From CAIXSC01 sp046349855 (GTDB lineage Bacteria; Planctomycetota; Planctomycetia; Pirellulales; Pirellulaceae): a stretch of 64,000 bases of DNA. Each line of letters starts with the position of its first letter. Positions within the stretch are counted from its first letter, which is position 1. The notes under the pieces were generated by a model that saw only the letters and a program-made list of their open reading frames with translations, did no database searches and was not told the origin of the DNA. The stretch spans positions 1 to 64,000 of the forward strand of contig JAXMBM010000038.1 in NCBI GenBank assembly GCA_046349855.1, read 5' to 3'. Made by a program: the position numbers and the translations under genes. Positions 46,592-55,018 of this stretch are shown piece after piece.

Positions 46592-48046
46592 ATGCGGAAT
46601 ACTCAGGCAACTCAGTTACTGTGCGAACTCTCGCGGCCGGGGCGTCGGGGGGCTCACCTGCCTCCGTGCGATGTCCCGGTGGGCGAGTTGGCCGAGTGGC
46701 TGCCGGCGGAAATGCTGGCCGCCAGTCCTCCACCGTTGCCCGAGCTGGCCGAGCCGGATGTGGTGCGGCATTTCACCAACCTGTCGACGCTCAATATGTC
46801 GGTCGACACCCACTGCTATCCGCTCGGTTCGTGCACGATGAAGTACAACTCGAAGCGCAACGAGCGGCTGGCTTCGTTGCCCGGGCTGGTCGACCTGCAT
46901 CCGTATCAGCCGGACGACACGGTGCCGGGGATGCTGCGGCTGTTGGGGGAATTGCAGGCGTTTCTCGCCGAGATTTCGGGGTTGCCGGCCGTGTCGCTGC
47001 AGCCGGCGGCTGGGGCGCATGGCGAGTTGACCGCGCTGATGGTCGCGGCCGCCTATTTTCGCGATCGTGGAGAGAAGCGGTGCAAGGTGCTGGCGCCGGA
47101 CAGTGCGCATGGGACGAACCCGGCGAGTGCCAGCATGGCGGGGTTCCAGACAGTGTCGGTAAAGAGCACGCCGTCGGGGATGGTCGATCTGGACGATTTC
47201 GCCGCCAAGCTGGACGACCAGATCGCCGTCTTCATGATCACCAATCCGAACACGCTGGGGATGTTTGACGGCAGCGTCCGCCAGATCGCCGAGCGAGTGC
47301 ATGCGCGAGGGGGGCTGATCTACCTGGACGGCGCCAACATGAACGCCATCCTGGGAATCGCTCGACCGGGTGATTTCGGGGCCGACATGATGCACTACAA
47401 CCCGCACAAGACGTTCAGCGGCCCGCATGGTGGCGGTGGCCCGGGAGCGGGACCGATCTGTGTATCAGCGGCGCTGGCGCCATTCTTGCCGTCGCCGGTG
47501 GTGGTGCGCGACGGAGACCGATATCGGTTGGATGGGGAGCGGCCCAAGTCGATCGGGCGGGTGCGGAGTTTCTTCGGGAATGTGGGGGTGCTGGTCCGCG
47601 CCTACGCTTACATCCGCACTCATGGGCCCGACGGATTGCGTGCCGTGGCGGAAAACGCCGTGTTGAACGCGAACTACTTGCTGAGCCGGCTGGCGGGGGT
47701 GCTGCCGGTTCCCCAGGGGAATCGCTGCATGCACGAATTCGTGGCCACGGCCGGGCCGCTGCGGAAGAGCCGGGGGGTGACCGCCATGGACCTGGCCAAG
47801 CGGCTGCTGGATTATGGCTTCCATGCCCCGACGGTCTACTTTCCGCTTACCGTGCCCGAGGCGCTGATGATCGAGCCGACGGAGACGGAGAGTCGCGAGA
47901 CGCTGGACGCCTTGGCGGCCGCTTTGACGCGGATCCTGGACGAACCGCCGGAACTGGTCCACGCCGCTCCGCATTCGACTCCCATCAGCCGGCCGGACGA
48001 GGTACGGGCCGCCAAGCAGCCCGTGTTGCGATGGCGGCGCGGTTGA
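46592..48046 (+). CDS. gcvPB: Glycine dehydrogenase (decarboxylating) subunit 2, PLP subunit
   Basis: 484 residues from the ATG at 46592. It binds PLP at the Lys of MHYNPHKTFSGPHGGGGPG, the hallmark of this subunit, and completes the P protein with GcvPA. LNMSVDTHCYPLGSCTMKYN, DSAHGTNPASASMAGF, FMITNPNTLGMFD and APTVYFPLTVPEALMIEPTE are all present. A frame from 46487 is longer but begins in sequence unlike the family. Its last 16 bp overlap the lipoate ligase gene. Confidence 0.96.
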   Translation: MRNTQATQLLCELSRPGRRGAHLPPCDVPVGELAEWLPAEMLAASPPPLPELAEPDVVRHFTNLSTLNMSVDTHCYPLGSCTMKYNSKRNERLASLPGLVDLHPYQPDDTVPGMLRLLGELQAFLAEISGLPAVSLQPAAGAHGELTALMVAAAYFRDRGEKRCKVLAPDSAHGTNPASASMAGFQTVSVKSTPSGMVDLDDFAAKLDDQIAVFMITNPNTLGMFDGSVRQIAERVHARGGLIYLDGANMNAILGIARPGDFGADMMHYNPHKTFSGPHGGGGPGAGPICVSAALAPFLPSPVVVRDGDRYRLDGERPKSIGRVRSFFGNVGVLVRAYAYIRTHGPDGLRAVAENAVLNANYLLSRLAGVLPVPQGNRCMHEFVATAGPLRKSRGVTAMDLAKRLLDYGFHAPTVYFPLTVPEALMIEPTETESRETLDALAAALTRILDEPPELVHAAPHSTPISRPDEVRAAKQPVLRWRRG

Positions 48047-48765
48047 TCGTCGATATGCCGCGACCCGGCATCTGGAATATGGCGGTGGACGAGGTGCTGC
48101 TGGAGTCGGCAGCCGATACGGGGCGGATCACGCTGCGGTTTTATTTCTGGTCCGAGCCGACGTTGTCGCTGGGGTATTTTCAGCGGGCCGGCGACCGAGT
48201 CCTGCATCCTCCGAGCGTCCATTGTCCGTGGGTGCGGCGAGCGACGGGGGGCGGGGCCATCTTGCACGACCGGGAGCTGACATACAGCTTCGTGGCACCC
48301 GACCGCGGGGTGGGAGGACACCAGGCGCTCTACGATGCGTTTCACGAGACCCTGGTGGAACTGCTGGCGGGACGAGGGATTTTGGCCACGTGCCAGGGGG
48401 AAACGGTTACCGGCGGAGAAACCGAGCCATTTCTCTGTTTCCAGCGGCGTTCTCGCGGGGATGTGCTGCTCGGCGGGGAGAAGATCTGCGGCAGCGCCCA
48501 ACGCCGCCACCGAGGGGCGCTGCTGCAGCACGGCAGCCTGCTGCTGCGGCGCTCGGAGTACGCTCCCGAATTGGGTGGTGTGGAAGACGGGAGCGGGCAG
48601 ATGATCGAGGTGGCGGGGCTGCGTGACGAGTGGATGGCCCGGTTAAAGCGGCGGCTGCGGCTGGACTGGCAGGAGGATGAGCTTTCCGCCGTTGAATCGC
48701 GGAGGGCCGAGTGTCTACAATATGATAAGTTCGATGCAGAGGCTTGGAGGGCCCGTCGAGCGTGA
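48031..48765 (+). CDS. Lipoate ligase / octanoyltransferase (LplA/LipM-like)
   Basis: 244 residues overlapping gcvPB by 16 bp. It has the biotin/lipoyl protein ligase fold motifs PTLSLGYFQ, RRATGGGAILHDRELTYSF and GGEKICGSAQRRHRGALLQHGSLLL, with the Lys of GGEKI in the family position. It probably attaches octanoyl or lipoyl groups to GcvH, which fits its place at the end of the gcv cluster. The protein is smaller than LplA proper; the LipM-type octanoyltransferase reading is favoured by size and by CFQRRSRGD with a Cys near the catalytic region. I cannot distinguish these enzymes by eye. Confidence 0.85.
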   Translation: MAARLIVDMPRPGIWNMAVDEVLLESAADTGRITLRFYFWSEPTLSLGYFQRAGDRVLHPPSVHCPWVRRATGGGAILHDRELTYSFVAPDRGVGGHQALYDAFHETLVELLAGRGILATCQGETVTGGETEPFLCFQRRSRGDVLLGGEKICGSAQRRHRGALLQHGSLLLRRSEYAPELGGVEDGSGQMIEVAGLRDEWMARLKRRLRLDWQEDELSAVESRRAECLQYDKFDAEAWRARRA

Positions 48766-48873
48766 GGGATGCCCGTTCGCGGCATCGAGGCGCTGATTTT
48801 TGACGGCGGGCTGTCGGTTGTGGTATCGTCGGGCTTTCGGAAGTATCTCGTCTTCGGTATCGCGAGGCTCGCA

Positions 48874-49578
48874 ATGGTGGTAAGACTGAAGGTCATGCAC
48901 GGTCCGAGCGCTGGTAAGGAGATCAAGATCGTCAAGGCGCCGTTCGTCATCGGTCGGCAGGATGACTGTCATTTGCGGCCCAAGAGCGATGCGATCAGCC
49001 GGCGACACTGCGAAATGGTCTTTGGCGAGTCCCAGGTCATCATCCGGGACCTGGGGAGCAAGAACGGAACGTACGTCAATGGCGACCGGGTTGTCGGCGA
49101 CCGCGTACTGAAGCTGGGCGATCATCTCAAGGTGGGACCGCTCGAATTCGAAGTGCTGCTGGATGTCGGCCTGAGCAGCGAAAAGCGGCCCCGTGTGGCC
49201 GGCGTCAAGGATGCGGCGCTCCGCACGGGCGACAGCAGCTTTGGCGAAGCGGATGTCAGCTCCTGGCTGGACGAACCGACCACGGCCGGGCGAACACGCG
49301 CTCCCGTCGAATCCGAAACGCGCCAGTTCAAGCTGGAAGAGACCGACCGCGTCGCGCTGGCCGCCGGTACGGCGCCGGAGACGGCGGCAGCGACGCCGCC
49401 GGCCGAAACGGCCCCGGCGGAGGCCGAATCGTCGAGTACTTCCATGTCGGTCGAAGAATTGAAACGCAAACTCGAAAGCAAGGAAGTGGGCAAGCTGCCA
49501 CCGCGGGCCGAAGCCACCACGGCCAATTCGCGGGAGGCCGCCGCCGATGCGCTCAAACGATTCTTCAATCGCCGGTGA
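48874..49578 (+). CDS. FHA-domain protein with disordered tail
   Basis: 234 residues from the ATG at 48874 (GAGG 9 nt upstream; the frame opens earlier at 48769 without a site). The N-terminal FHA domain is canonical: FVIGRQDDCHLRPKSDAISRRHC with the Ser-Arg-Arg-His phosphothreonine loop and DLGSKNGTYVNGDRV. The tail from about 100 is Ala/Glu/Pro-rich and ends in a helix (MSVEELKRKLESKEVGKLPP and ADALKRFFNRR). No membrane helix is seen. It is 3 bp upstream of the sigma factor gene, so the three genes 48.9-51.0 kb may be one operon. FHA readers imply a Ser/Thr kinase elsewhere. Confidence 0.9.
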   Translation: MVVRLKVMHGPSAGKEIKIVKAPFVIGRQDDCHLRPKSDAISRRHCEMVFGESQVIIRDLGSKNGTYVNGDRVVGDRVLKLGDHLKVGPLEFEVLLDVGLSSEKRPRVAGVKDAALRTGDSSFGEADVSSWLDEPTTAGRTRAPVESETRQFKLEETDRVALAAGTAPETAAATPPAETAPAEAESSSTSMSVEELKRKLESKEVGKLPPRAEATTANSREAAADALKRFFNRR

Positions 49579-49581
49579 AGT

Positions 49582-50145
49582 GTGACAGACGAATTACGCC
49601 ATCTGCTGGGACGCTGTCTGCACGGGGAGCAGACGGCCGTCGGAGAACTGGTGAGCCGTTATCGCGATCGGCTCGTCGCTTTCTGTTACCGCTGGCTGGG
49701 GCAGCGGCAAGATGCTGAGGACGCGGCGCAGGAGACGCTGATCCGCGCCTGCCGCCATCTGCCGCACTGGGATGCGAGCCGCGAATTCGAACCGTGGCTG
49801 ATGGCAATTGCCGGTAATCGCTGCCGCACGGCACTCGCTGCCCGCCGTCGTCGTCTCTCGGTCGTGCCGCTCCCCGAAACGGGCGTCGCCGATCCACGCC
49901 CCGCAACCACGGGCGAGACTCTGCTGGAAGAAGTTCGCTTGGCGCTGCGGGAACTGCGGTCGGAATACCGCGAAGCCTTCCTGCTGTTTCACGACGAACA
50001 TCTGGGATATGCCGAAATCAGTCAACGCATGGATGTACCGATTGGCACCGTAAAGACATGGGTTCACCGAGCGCGGAAGGAGCTGACCGCCGTGTTGGCG
50101 CGGCGCCGGGAGCCCGAGGAAAGAGGTGCAGGCCATGTCGTGTGA
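49582..50145 (+). CDS. ECF-type RNA polymerase sigma factor
   Basis: 187 residues from a GTG at 49582. Region 2 reads LVSRYRDRLVAFCYRWLGQRQDAEDAAQETLIRACRHL (seen as YRDRLVAFCYRWLG and DAEDAAQETLIRACRHL) and region 4 reads EYREAFLLFHDEHLGYAEIS and MDVPIGTVKTWVHRARKEL, a typical helix-turn-helix. It lacks region 1 and 3, as in ECF sigma factors. Its end overlaps the anti-sigma gene by 11 bp, so the pair is coupled. Confidence 0.95.
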   Translation: MTDELRHLLGRCLHGEQTAVGELVSRYRDRLVAFCYRWLGQRQDAEDAAQETLIRACRHLPHWDASREFEPWLMAIAGNRCRTALAARRRRLSVVPLPETGVADPRPATTGETLLEEVRLALRELRSEYREAFLLFHDEHLGYAEISQRMDVPIGTVKTWVHRARKELTAVLARRREPEERGAGHVV

Positions 50146-50965
50146 GTGGTTTGAAGTCCGACTCGATGAACTGCTCGATGACCGCCGCGATCCGGTCGAC
50201 GATGCCGAGATCCGAGCCCATGCACGCGAGTGCTCCCGTTGCCGTGCGACCCTGGCCGCTCAGCGCCAGTGGTTGACGTTGCTTCCCCGAGCCCTGGCGG
50301 CGGAAAGCTGCGAGTCGAACGGCTTCGCGGCTGGTCCTGCCGAAGGGCGAGTCGCCCGTGGGCGACGGCCAACGGCAGCCGTCTGGCGGCGCTGGACCGC
50401 GGTCCTGTCGTCGTTGGCGGTGGTGGCTGGCCTTGTCCTGGTGATCGCCCTGGAGGGTGGGTGGCAAGAGTCCCGCGAGGAACGCGTGGTGCGTGACCCG
50501 GCTCCGGCCGGTGCCGCGCGCGGGACGTGGCGCGGTGTGCCGGGAACCTTGCAGTGGGCTCGCTCGGCCGCCGGTCCGCGGCGTGGTGCGGGGCGGACCG
50601 TAGCTTCTGCACCCGTCGCTTCTGCACCCGTGGCTTCTTCGTCGGGGGCCCCTGGAGAGTGGGCTGTTGCCGAAAGGGCTCAGATGGCTTTGGTCACTCG
50701 AGTGGCGGGGGCTATCCAGGGTGGGCAGGGGGGCGAGGAGCTACCGCTGAGGCAGCTGGTGAATCAGTGGAGCGACTCCTGGAGTGGGCTGGAAGGGACG
50801 CGGTTTACGGGGGTCGGCGAGTTGGCTGAGGGGATGCGGCCGATTGCGACGTCCGTGGGTGGTTTGATGGAAGTTCTGCTTCAGCGTTGGCAGTCACCGC
50901 GGGGTGAGCGGTTGGAGTCGGCACCGGACACAAGTTGGGTAGCGGATCGGGTCTGGGTGGTGTAA
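50135..50965 (+). CDS. Probable anti-sigma factor with zinc-binding N-terminus and TM helix
   Basis: 276 residues from the ATG at 50135 (GAGGT 7 nt upstream). The N-terminus has the zf-HC2-like pattern H-x3-C-x2-C (ARECSRC), preceded by WFEVRLDELLDD, as in anti-sigma factors for ECF sigma. A TM helix lies at about 90-112 (AVLSSLAVVAGLVLVIAL), followed by a Gly/Arg/Ala-rich periplasmic part with no recognised domain. Coupled to the ECF sigma gene by overlap. The direct proof of sigma binding is not in the sequence. Confidence 0.82.
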   Translation: MSCEWFEVRLDELLDDRRDPVDDAEIRAHARECSRCRATLAAQRQWLTLLPRALAAESCESNGFAAGPAEGRVARGRRPTAAVWRRWTAVLSSLAVVAGLVLVIALEGGWQESREERVVRDPAPAGAARGTWRGVPGTLQWARSAAGPRRGAGRTVASAPVASAPVASSSGAPGEWAVAERAQMALVTRVAGAIQGGQGGEELPLRQLVNQWSDSWSGLEGTRFTGVGELAEGMRPIATSVGGLMEVLLQRWQSPRGERLESAPDTSWVADRVWVV

Positions 50966-51204
50966 GAATGGATGTGGCAAGTGGTTACCGATCGGATATC
51001 GGAACTCTTGCCGGGCGGCAGCCGGCCCCGAGAGGGGAAGGCGGTGCGACCCGAAAAGTCCCCCTATTGCTATTCTTTAGCAAGATTGTCTAATTTCACT
51101 GGTCGGTAAATCTCCCCTGGTTTAACAGTCGATGTTCATCCGCGTGGGCTCGTTGTGCGGCGAGCGACTTGGGTGGACCTCGCACGTATGAGGGGAGATG
51201 TTAC

Positions 51205-51552
51205 GTGAGCGATCAAGAATCGTTGGGTGGCGACGTTTCGTTGGAGCGTCGTTGGGACTCGGATCGGCGGGATGGGGATCGACGGAAGGCCGATGTTTCG
51301 GTACCGGTCGAGCGTCGTCAGGGGCAGCGACGTAAGGTGCAGCGTCGGCGGCAGATTGATCCGACGACTTGCGAACGGGACTACTCGTCCGATGAGCTCG
51401 AATTCATGCAGGCGCTCGATGCGTACAAGCGGTCGAGCGGTCGGATGTTCCCGACCTGCAGTGAGATCCTGGAGGTGATCCGCGGGCTGGGGTATGTGCG
51501 GGTAGACCGGCCGGCGGCGGAAGAGGTGGCGACGGAAGAGACGGCAACGTAG
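51205..51552 (+). CDS. Small highly charged planctomycete-type protein of unknown function
   Basis: 115 residues from the GTG at 51205, with GAGGGGAG 8 nt upstream. The first half is very rich in Arg, Asp and Gly (SLERRWDSDRRDGDRRKADV, GQRRKVQRRRQID). The second half, from DYSSDELEFMQALDAY to MFPTCSEILEVIRGLGYVRV, looks like a compact helical domain. I do not recognise a family. It is followed by an intrinsic terminator. The 239 bp upstream (50966-51204) includes a hairpin-like ttgct-attctt-agcaa and a possible TTGCTA/TAATTT promoter. Confidence 0.78.
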   Translation: MSDQESLGGDVSLERRWDSDRRDGDRRKADVSVPVERRQGQRRKVQRRRQIDPTTCERDYSSDELEFMQALDAYKRSSGRMFPTCSEILEVIRGLGYVRVDRPAAEEVATEETAT

Positions 51553-51682
51553 CCAGCGCCAGCGTCTCCACGCATTGTCTTGGCGAACGAGGAAGGCACC
51601 TCTTCCTTTCCTGGGAGAGGTTGGTATGCCGAGCCAGGCGAGGGGTGGGGAGGTAGCGAGGCGCAGCACGCAGAAAACCGAG

Positions 51683-51718
51683 GACAGCCCGTGGCCTTGC
51701 CGCGGGCTGTCTTTTTTT
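51683..51718 (+). terminator. Rho-independent terminator
   Basis: Stem gacagcccgtgg/ccgcgggctgtc with a cctt(g) loop is followed at once by a run of seven T. It ends the small charged protein transcript before the ribosomal cluster. Confidence 0.92.
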
Positions 51719-51728
51719 GCTACGGGCC

Positions 51729-51758
51729 TTGATCGGGTCGGCGAGGGATCCCTATACT
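51729..51758 (+). promoter_or_regulatory. Promoter of the rpmJ-rplQ cluster
   Basis: TTGATC (51729-51734) and TATACT (51753-51758) with an 18-bp spacer. Its position, just after a terminator and 29 bp before the rpmJ start, is as expected for a strong housekeeping promoter. Confidence 0.75.
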
Positions 51759-51787
51759 TGGCGACTTTCCAGCGACGGAGAAGTGTG

Positions 51788-51901
51788 ATGAAAGTGCGGA
51801 CGAGCGTCAAACGCGTTTGCGAAAACTGCAAAATCGTGCGCCGCAAGGGGCGTGTCTACGTAACGTGCACGAACGCGCGTCACAAGCAGCGGCAGGGTTA
51901 A
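51788..51901 (+). CDS. rpmJ: 50S ribosomal protein L36
   Basis: 37 residues, MKVRTSVKRVCENCKIV at the start, with Cys11/Cys14, Cys27 and His32 (CTNARHKQRQG) forming the zinc knuckle of the zinc-binding L36 type. ATG at 51788 with GGAG about 8 nt upstream. It is 45 bp before rpsM. The reading frame extends upstream but those extra codons are not part of L36. Confidence 0.97.
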   Translation: MKVRTSVKRVCENCKIVRRKGRVYVTCTNARHKQRQG

Positions 51902-51946
51902 GATCGCGGGCCGAGAGCATTTTGAGAGTGTAGAGGAGCGTATTGC

Positions 51947-52330
51947 ATGCCGCGTTTATTGGGTGTGGACTTGCCGAGCGACAAGCCGACGGTCATTTCG
52001 CTGCAGTATCTGTATGGGGTCGGCAAGCACATTTCGCTCGAGCTGTGCCACAAGGCGGGGATCGATCCGCAGAAGCAGGCCCGCGAACTCCACGAAGACG
52101 AAGTGGGTCGCCTGGCCGCGTTGCTCGAACGGGACTACACGGTGGAAGGCCCGCTGCGCCGGCTCGTCGGGCAGAACATTGCGCGGTTGAAAGAGATCAA
52201 GTGTTACCGTGGGCTGCGGCATCGCCTGGGGTTGCCGGTGCGTGGCCAGCGGACTCGGACCAACGCTCGTACGCGGAAGGGGCCGAAGAAGACGGTGGCC
52301 GGCAAGAAGGGCGTGAAGGACCTGAAGTAG
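51947..52330 (+). CDS. rpsM: 30S ribosomal protein S13
   Basis: 127 residues, MPRLLGVDLPSDKPTVISL, with the helix-hairpin YLYGVGKHIS, RLKEIKCYRGLRHRLGLPVRGQRT and the basic C-terminus TRTNARTRKGPKKTVAGKK typical of S13. It contacts the head of the small subunit and the tRNA. Complete. Confidence 0.98.
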   Translation: MPRLLGVDLPSDKPTVISLQYLYGVGKHISLELCHKAGIDPQKQARELHEDEVGRLAALLERDYTVEGPLRRLVGQNIARLKEIKCYRGLRHRLGLPVRGQRTRTNARTRKGPKKTVAGKKGVKDLK

Positions 52331-52418
52331 CCCGTTGGGGCGAGTGGCCCTGGTGCGGGTGGCGAGTGTCCTGGGAACAGCACAGTAGCAGCGAGTCAGG
52401 TGGAAAAGGAGTCTCGGG

Positions 52419-52826
52419 GTGGCGAAGACGACAGCAGCGACGACGGCCGCGGCCAACAAGAAGAAGAAGATTCGCCGCAACGTGACGGTCGCCGTCGCGC
52501 ACATCAAGGCGACGTTCAACAATACGACGGTCACGGTGACCGACACCAAGGGGGATACCTTGTGTTGGGCCAGTGCGGGGACGTGCGGCTTCAAGGGAAG
52601 TCGCAAGAGCACGCCGTTTGCTGGCCAGTGTGCTGCTCAGCAAGCGGCGGAGAAGGCGGCCAAGTACGGCGTCCGGGAGCTCGAAGTCCGCGTCAAAGGA
52701 CCGGGGTCGGGGCGGGAAAGTGCCATCACGGCGCTGCAGTCCGCCGGAATGACGATCAAGCTGATCGAAGATGTGACTCCCATTCCGCACAATGGCTGCC
52801 GACCGCCGAAGCGTCGTCGCGTGTAG
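52419..52826 (+). CDS. rpsK: 30S ribosomal protein S11
   Basis: 135 residues from a GTG at 52419 with AAGGAG 8-9 nt upstream. THE S11 core is clear: VAHIKATFNNTTVTVTDTKG, SAGTCGFKGSRKSTPFA, PGSGRESAITALQSAGM and the end VTPIPHNGCRPPKRRRV. It has the Ala/Lys-rich N-terminal arm. rpsD does not follow it, unlike many bacterial alpha operons. Confidence 0.98.
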   Translation: MAKTTAATTAAANKKKKIRRNVTVAVAHIKATFNNTTVTVTDTKGDTLCWASAGTCGFKGSRKSTPFAGQCAAQQAAEKAAKYGVRELEVRVKGPGSGRESAITALQSAGMTIKLIEDVTPIPHNGCRPPKRRRV

Positions 52827-53005
52827 CGGGCGGAGAGGACTACGGGCGGCGCACCCTCACGCTTTCGACGTGTCTGCCGGCGGGGAATTCTGCTGGCGGT
52901 GGGTGTCGGAACGGGAGTCTTCGCCGATGAGTTCGTAGCCGCGACGGCTGTCGAGGATGAGAGTGGCGGTGGAGTGTCAGTCGAGGATTCAGGGGGGACG
53001 GGGCG

Positions 53006-53998
53006 ATGCATATCAAGTGGCGTGGTTTGGAACTGCCCAGTGTGGTGCAGTGTGATACGGCGACGCTCACCAGCACCTACGGTAAGTTCACCGCCGAACC
53101 ATTCGAGCGAGGATTCGGCAATACGATCGGCAACAGTCTGCGCCGCGTGTTGCTGTCGAGTCTGGAGGGGAGCGCGATCACGCAGATCAAGATCCGCGGG
53201 GCGCAGCACGAGTTCTCCACGATTCCGGGCGTCCTGGAAGACGTGACCGACATCGTGCTCAACGTCAAGTCACTGGTGGTGAAGAACCACAGCGATTCGA
53301 CGCGCGTGATCACGATCGAGAAGAAAGAGGCCGGGGTGGTGACGGGAGCCGACATCCAGACCGATGCGGATGTCGAAGTGATCAATAAGGAACACGTGCT
53401 GGCGACGCTTACCGCCCCCATCGATTTCATGATGGAGATGGTGGTCGAGAATGGCCGTGGGTACGTGCCGTCGAGCGAGCACAGCGTGGGCGATCACGAG
53501 ATCGGCATTATCCCGGTCGACGCGGTCTTCAGCCCGGTCACTCGCGTGCGGCATCTGGTCGAAGAGACGCGGGTCGGTCAGAAGACCAACTATGATCGAC
53601 TGACGCTGGAGATCTGGACCAACGGTTCGATCCATCCGGAAATGGCGTTGGTCGAAGCGGCGAAGATTCTGCGGAAGCATCTCAATCCGTTCGTGCAGTA
53701 CGCCGATCTGGGGCCGCGAGTCCATTCGCCGGCTCGGGGAGCGAACAGCAGCCTGGATGCGCTCCTCGAATCGAAGCTCAACATGAACCTGGCCGAATTG
53801 AAGCTGTCGGTGCGGGCGATGAACTGCCTGGAATCGGAGAGCATCAACACGGTGCGTGATCTGGTCCAGCGTACGGAAGATCAACTGCTCGAAGTCCGCA
53901 ACTTCGGCGAAACGACGCTCAACGAAGTCCGGGAGAAGTTGAGCGAGTTCGGCTTGCATCTGGGCATGCGTATCCCCCGGGCTTCGGGAGCGCGGTAG
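53006..53998 (+). CDS. rpoA: DNA-directed RNA polymerase subunit alpha
   Basis: 330 residues, the usual length. The N-terminal domain has FERGFGNTIGNSLRRVLLSSLEG and TVSTIPGVLEDVTDI-like sequence (EFSTIPGVLEDVTDIVLN), and the C-terminal domain carries LSVRAMNCLESESINTV, LLEVRNFGETTLNEVREKL and GLHLGM, the DNA/UP-element-binding helices. It assembles the polymerase core. The 179-bp gap after rpsK (52827-53005) shows no gene. Confidence 0.98.
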   Translation: MHIKWRGLELPSVVQCDTATLTSTYGKFTAEPFERGFGNTIGNSLRRVLLSSLEGSAITQIKIRGAQHEFSTIPGVLEDVTDIVLNVKSLVVKNHSDSTRVITIEKKEAGVVTGADIQTDADVEVINKEHVLATLTAPIDFMMEMVVENGRGYVPSSEHSVGDHEIGIIPVDAVFSPVTRVRHLVEETRVGQKTNYDRLTLEIWTNGSIHPEMALVEAAKILRKHLNPFVQYADLGPRVHSPARGANSSLDALLESKLNMNLAELKLSVRAMNCLESESINTVRDLVQRTEDQLLEVRNFGETTLNEVREKLSEFGLHLGMRIPRASGAR

Positions 53999-54030
53999 GC
54001 GGTCAAGCGGCAGGCGGTCAAGCGGCAGGC
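53998..54030. repeat. Two 15-bp direct repeats after rpoA
   Basis: The unit ggcggtcaagcggca occurs twice in tandem directly after the rpoA stop, with a third partial copy. Confidence 0.75.
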
Positions 54031-54103
54031 GCGAGTTATCCGACTGCGGGCCGCTCACCGCAGTCCCGCGGAGCGACAGGGAATTTACGAAGGGTAGCTA
54101 GTC

Positions 54104-54679
54104 ATGCGTCATCGCAAACGAGGTCGAGTTCTGGGGCGTTGCCCCAGCCACCGCAAGGCCATGCTGAAGAATCTGGCCAGCGCACTGTTCCTCACGGAAC
54201 GCGATGCGGAGCTCGATGAGAATACTCCCAAGGTCAAGGGGCGGATCATCACGACCGAGTCCAAGGCCAAGGAAGTCCGGCCGCTGGTCGAGAAGTGCAT
54301 TACGATCGCGCGGCGCGGTCTGGAGCATGCCGAAGAGGCTCGGCAGCACGCTACCGAAGCGGAACGAGGCACCGAAGCGTGGCGGGAGTGGCGGAAGAGC
54401 GCTCGCTGGCGGGCTTGGGCTACCGCTCGCGCCCCCTATGTGGCGGCTCGCCGGCAGGTGCTCCGGCTGCTCGGAGATAAGAAAGCGGTCCAGGTGTTGT
54501 TCGAAGACGTGGCCCCGCGGTTTGCCGATCGCCCAGGTGGCTATACGCGGATCGTCAAGCTGGCCAAGCCCCGTCTGGGCGATGCCGGTGTGCGAGCGAT
54601 GCTGGAGTTCGTGGGCGTCCGAGATCGCAAGGCGGCTAAGGCCGAGAAGCCGGCGTTCAGCGGCGAGGCCACGGCGTAG
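54104..54679 (+). CDS. rplQ: 50S ribosomal protein L17, with insertions
   Basis: 191 residues, much longer than the about 120-130 typical of bacteria. The conserved core is complete: MRHRKRGRVLGRCPSHRKAM, RPLVEKCITIARRG, LFEDVAPRFADRPGGYTRIV and MLEFVGVR. Two extra segments explain the size: about 14 residues after FLTERDAE (ELDENTPKVKGR) and roughly 40-45 residues between ARRGLEHAEE and RQVLRLL that are Glu/Arg/Trp-rich and probably helical. The ATG is at 54104. Its TAG stop overlaps the first base of a repeat element. The 105 bp upstream include the 15-bp repeats. Confidence 0.96.
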   Translation: MRHRKRGRVLGRCPSHRKAMLKNLASALFLTERDAELDENTPKVKGRIITTESKAKEVRPLVEKCITIARRGLEHAEEARQHATEAERGTEAWREWRKSARWRAWATARAPYVAARRQVLRLLGDKKAVQVLFEDVAPRFADRPGGYTRIVKLAKPRLGDAGVRAMLEFVGVRDRKAAKAEKPAFSGEATA

Positions 54680-54900
54680 TTGGACAGCGCCCGGTTGTCA
54701 TAGTCATAGTCGTGGATCGCTCCGCGATCCAACGTCCGGACACAGAGGCGATGGTTGGCTCCGCGATCCAACGTCCGGACAGAGGCGTTGGCTCGCTCCG
54801 TGATCCACGACCATGTCCCGCATGTCCACAATCCACGGTAAGTCACAGCCAGATAATCCCTTCACTCTCCCTGAAGCGGGAGAACTTGGCCCTGTCTAAC
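54679..54900. mobile_element. Single copy of the hairpin-rich MITE-like element
   Basis: It begins with gttggacagcgcccggt (54679-54695), which matches the ends of the 9.15 kb array, and ends in an imperfect inverted version (54884-54900, 13 of 17 positions). Inside it repeats gtcgtggatcgctccgcgatccaacg and related stems ending in the ccggac motif seen in every unit of the array. The trailing sequence gagaacttggccctgtctaacgag resembles the array end gaaaacctggcgctgtccaacgag (19 of 24). It abuts the rplQ stop codon and holds no gene. Up to 55018 nothing else is recognised. Confidence 0.72.
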
Positions 54901-55018
54901 GAGTTGGCGGTGGGCACTGCCCCTCAGACCTTATCTTCGCCTCGTTCTACCGGGGAAGAGGCCAGCCGTATTGCGGCGGGTCAGAGGCTGCGGTGGCCGC
55001 TTCGAGGAGCGAAGCGGG

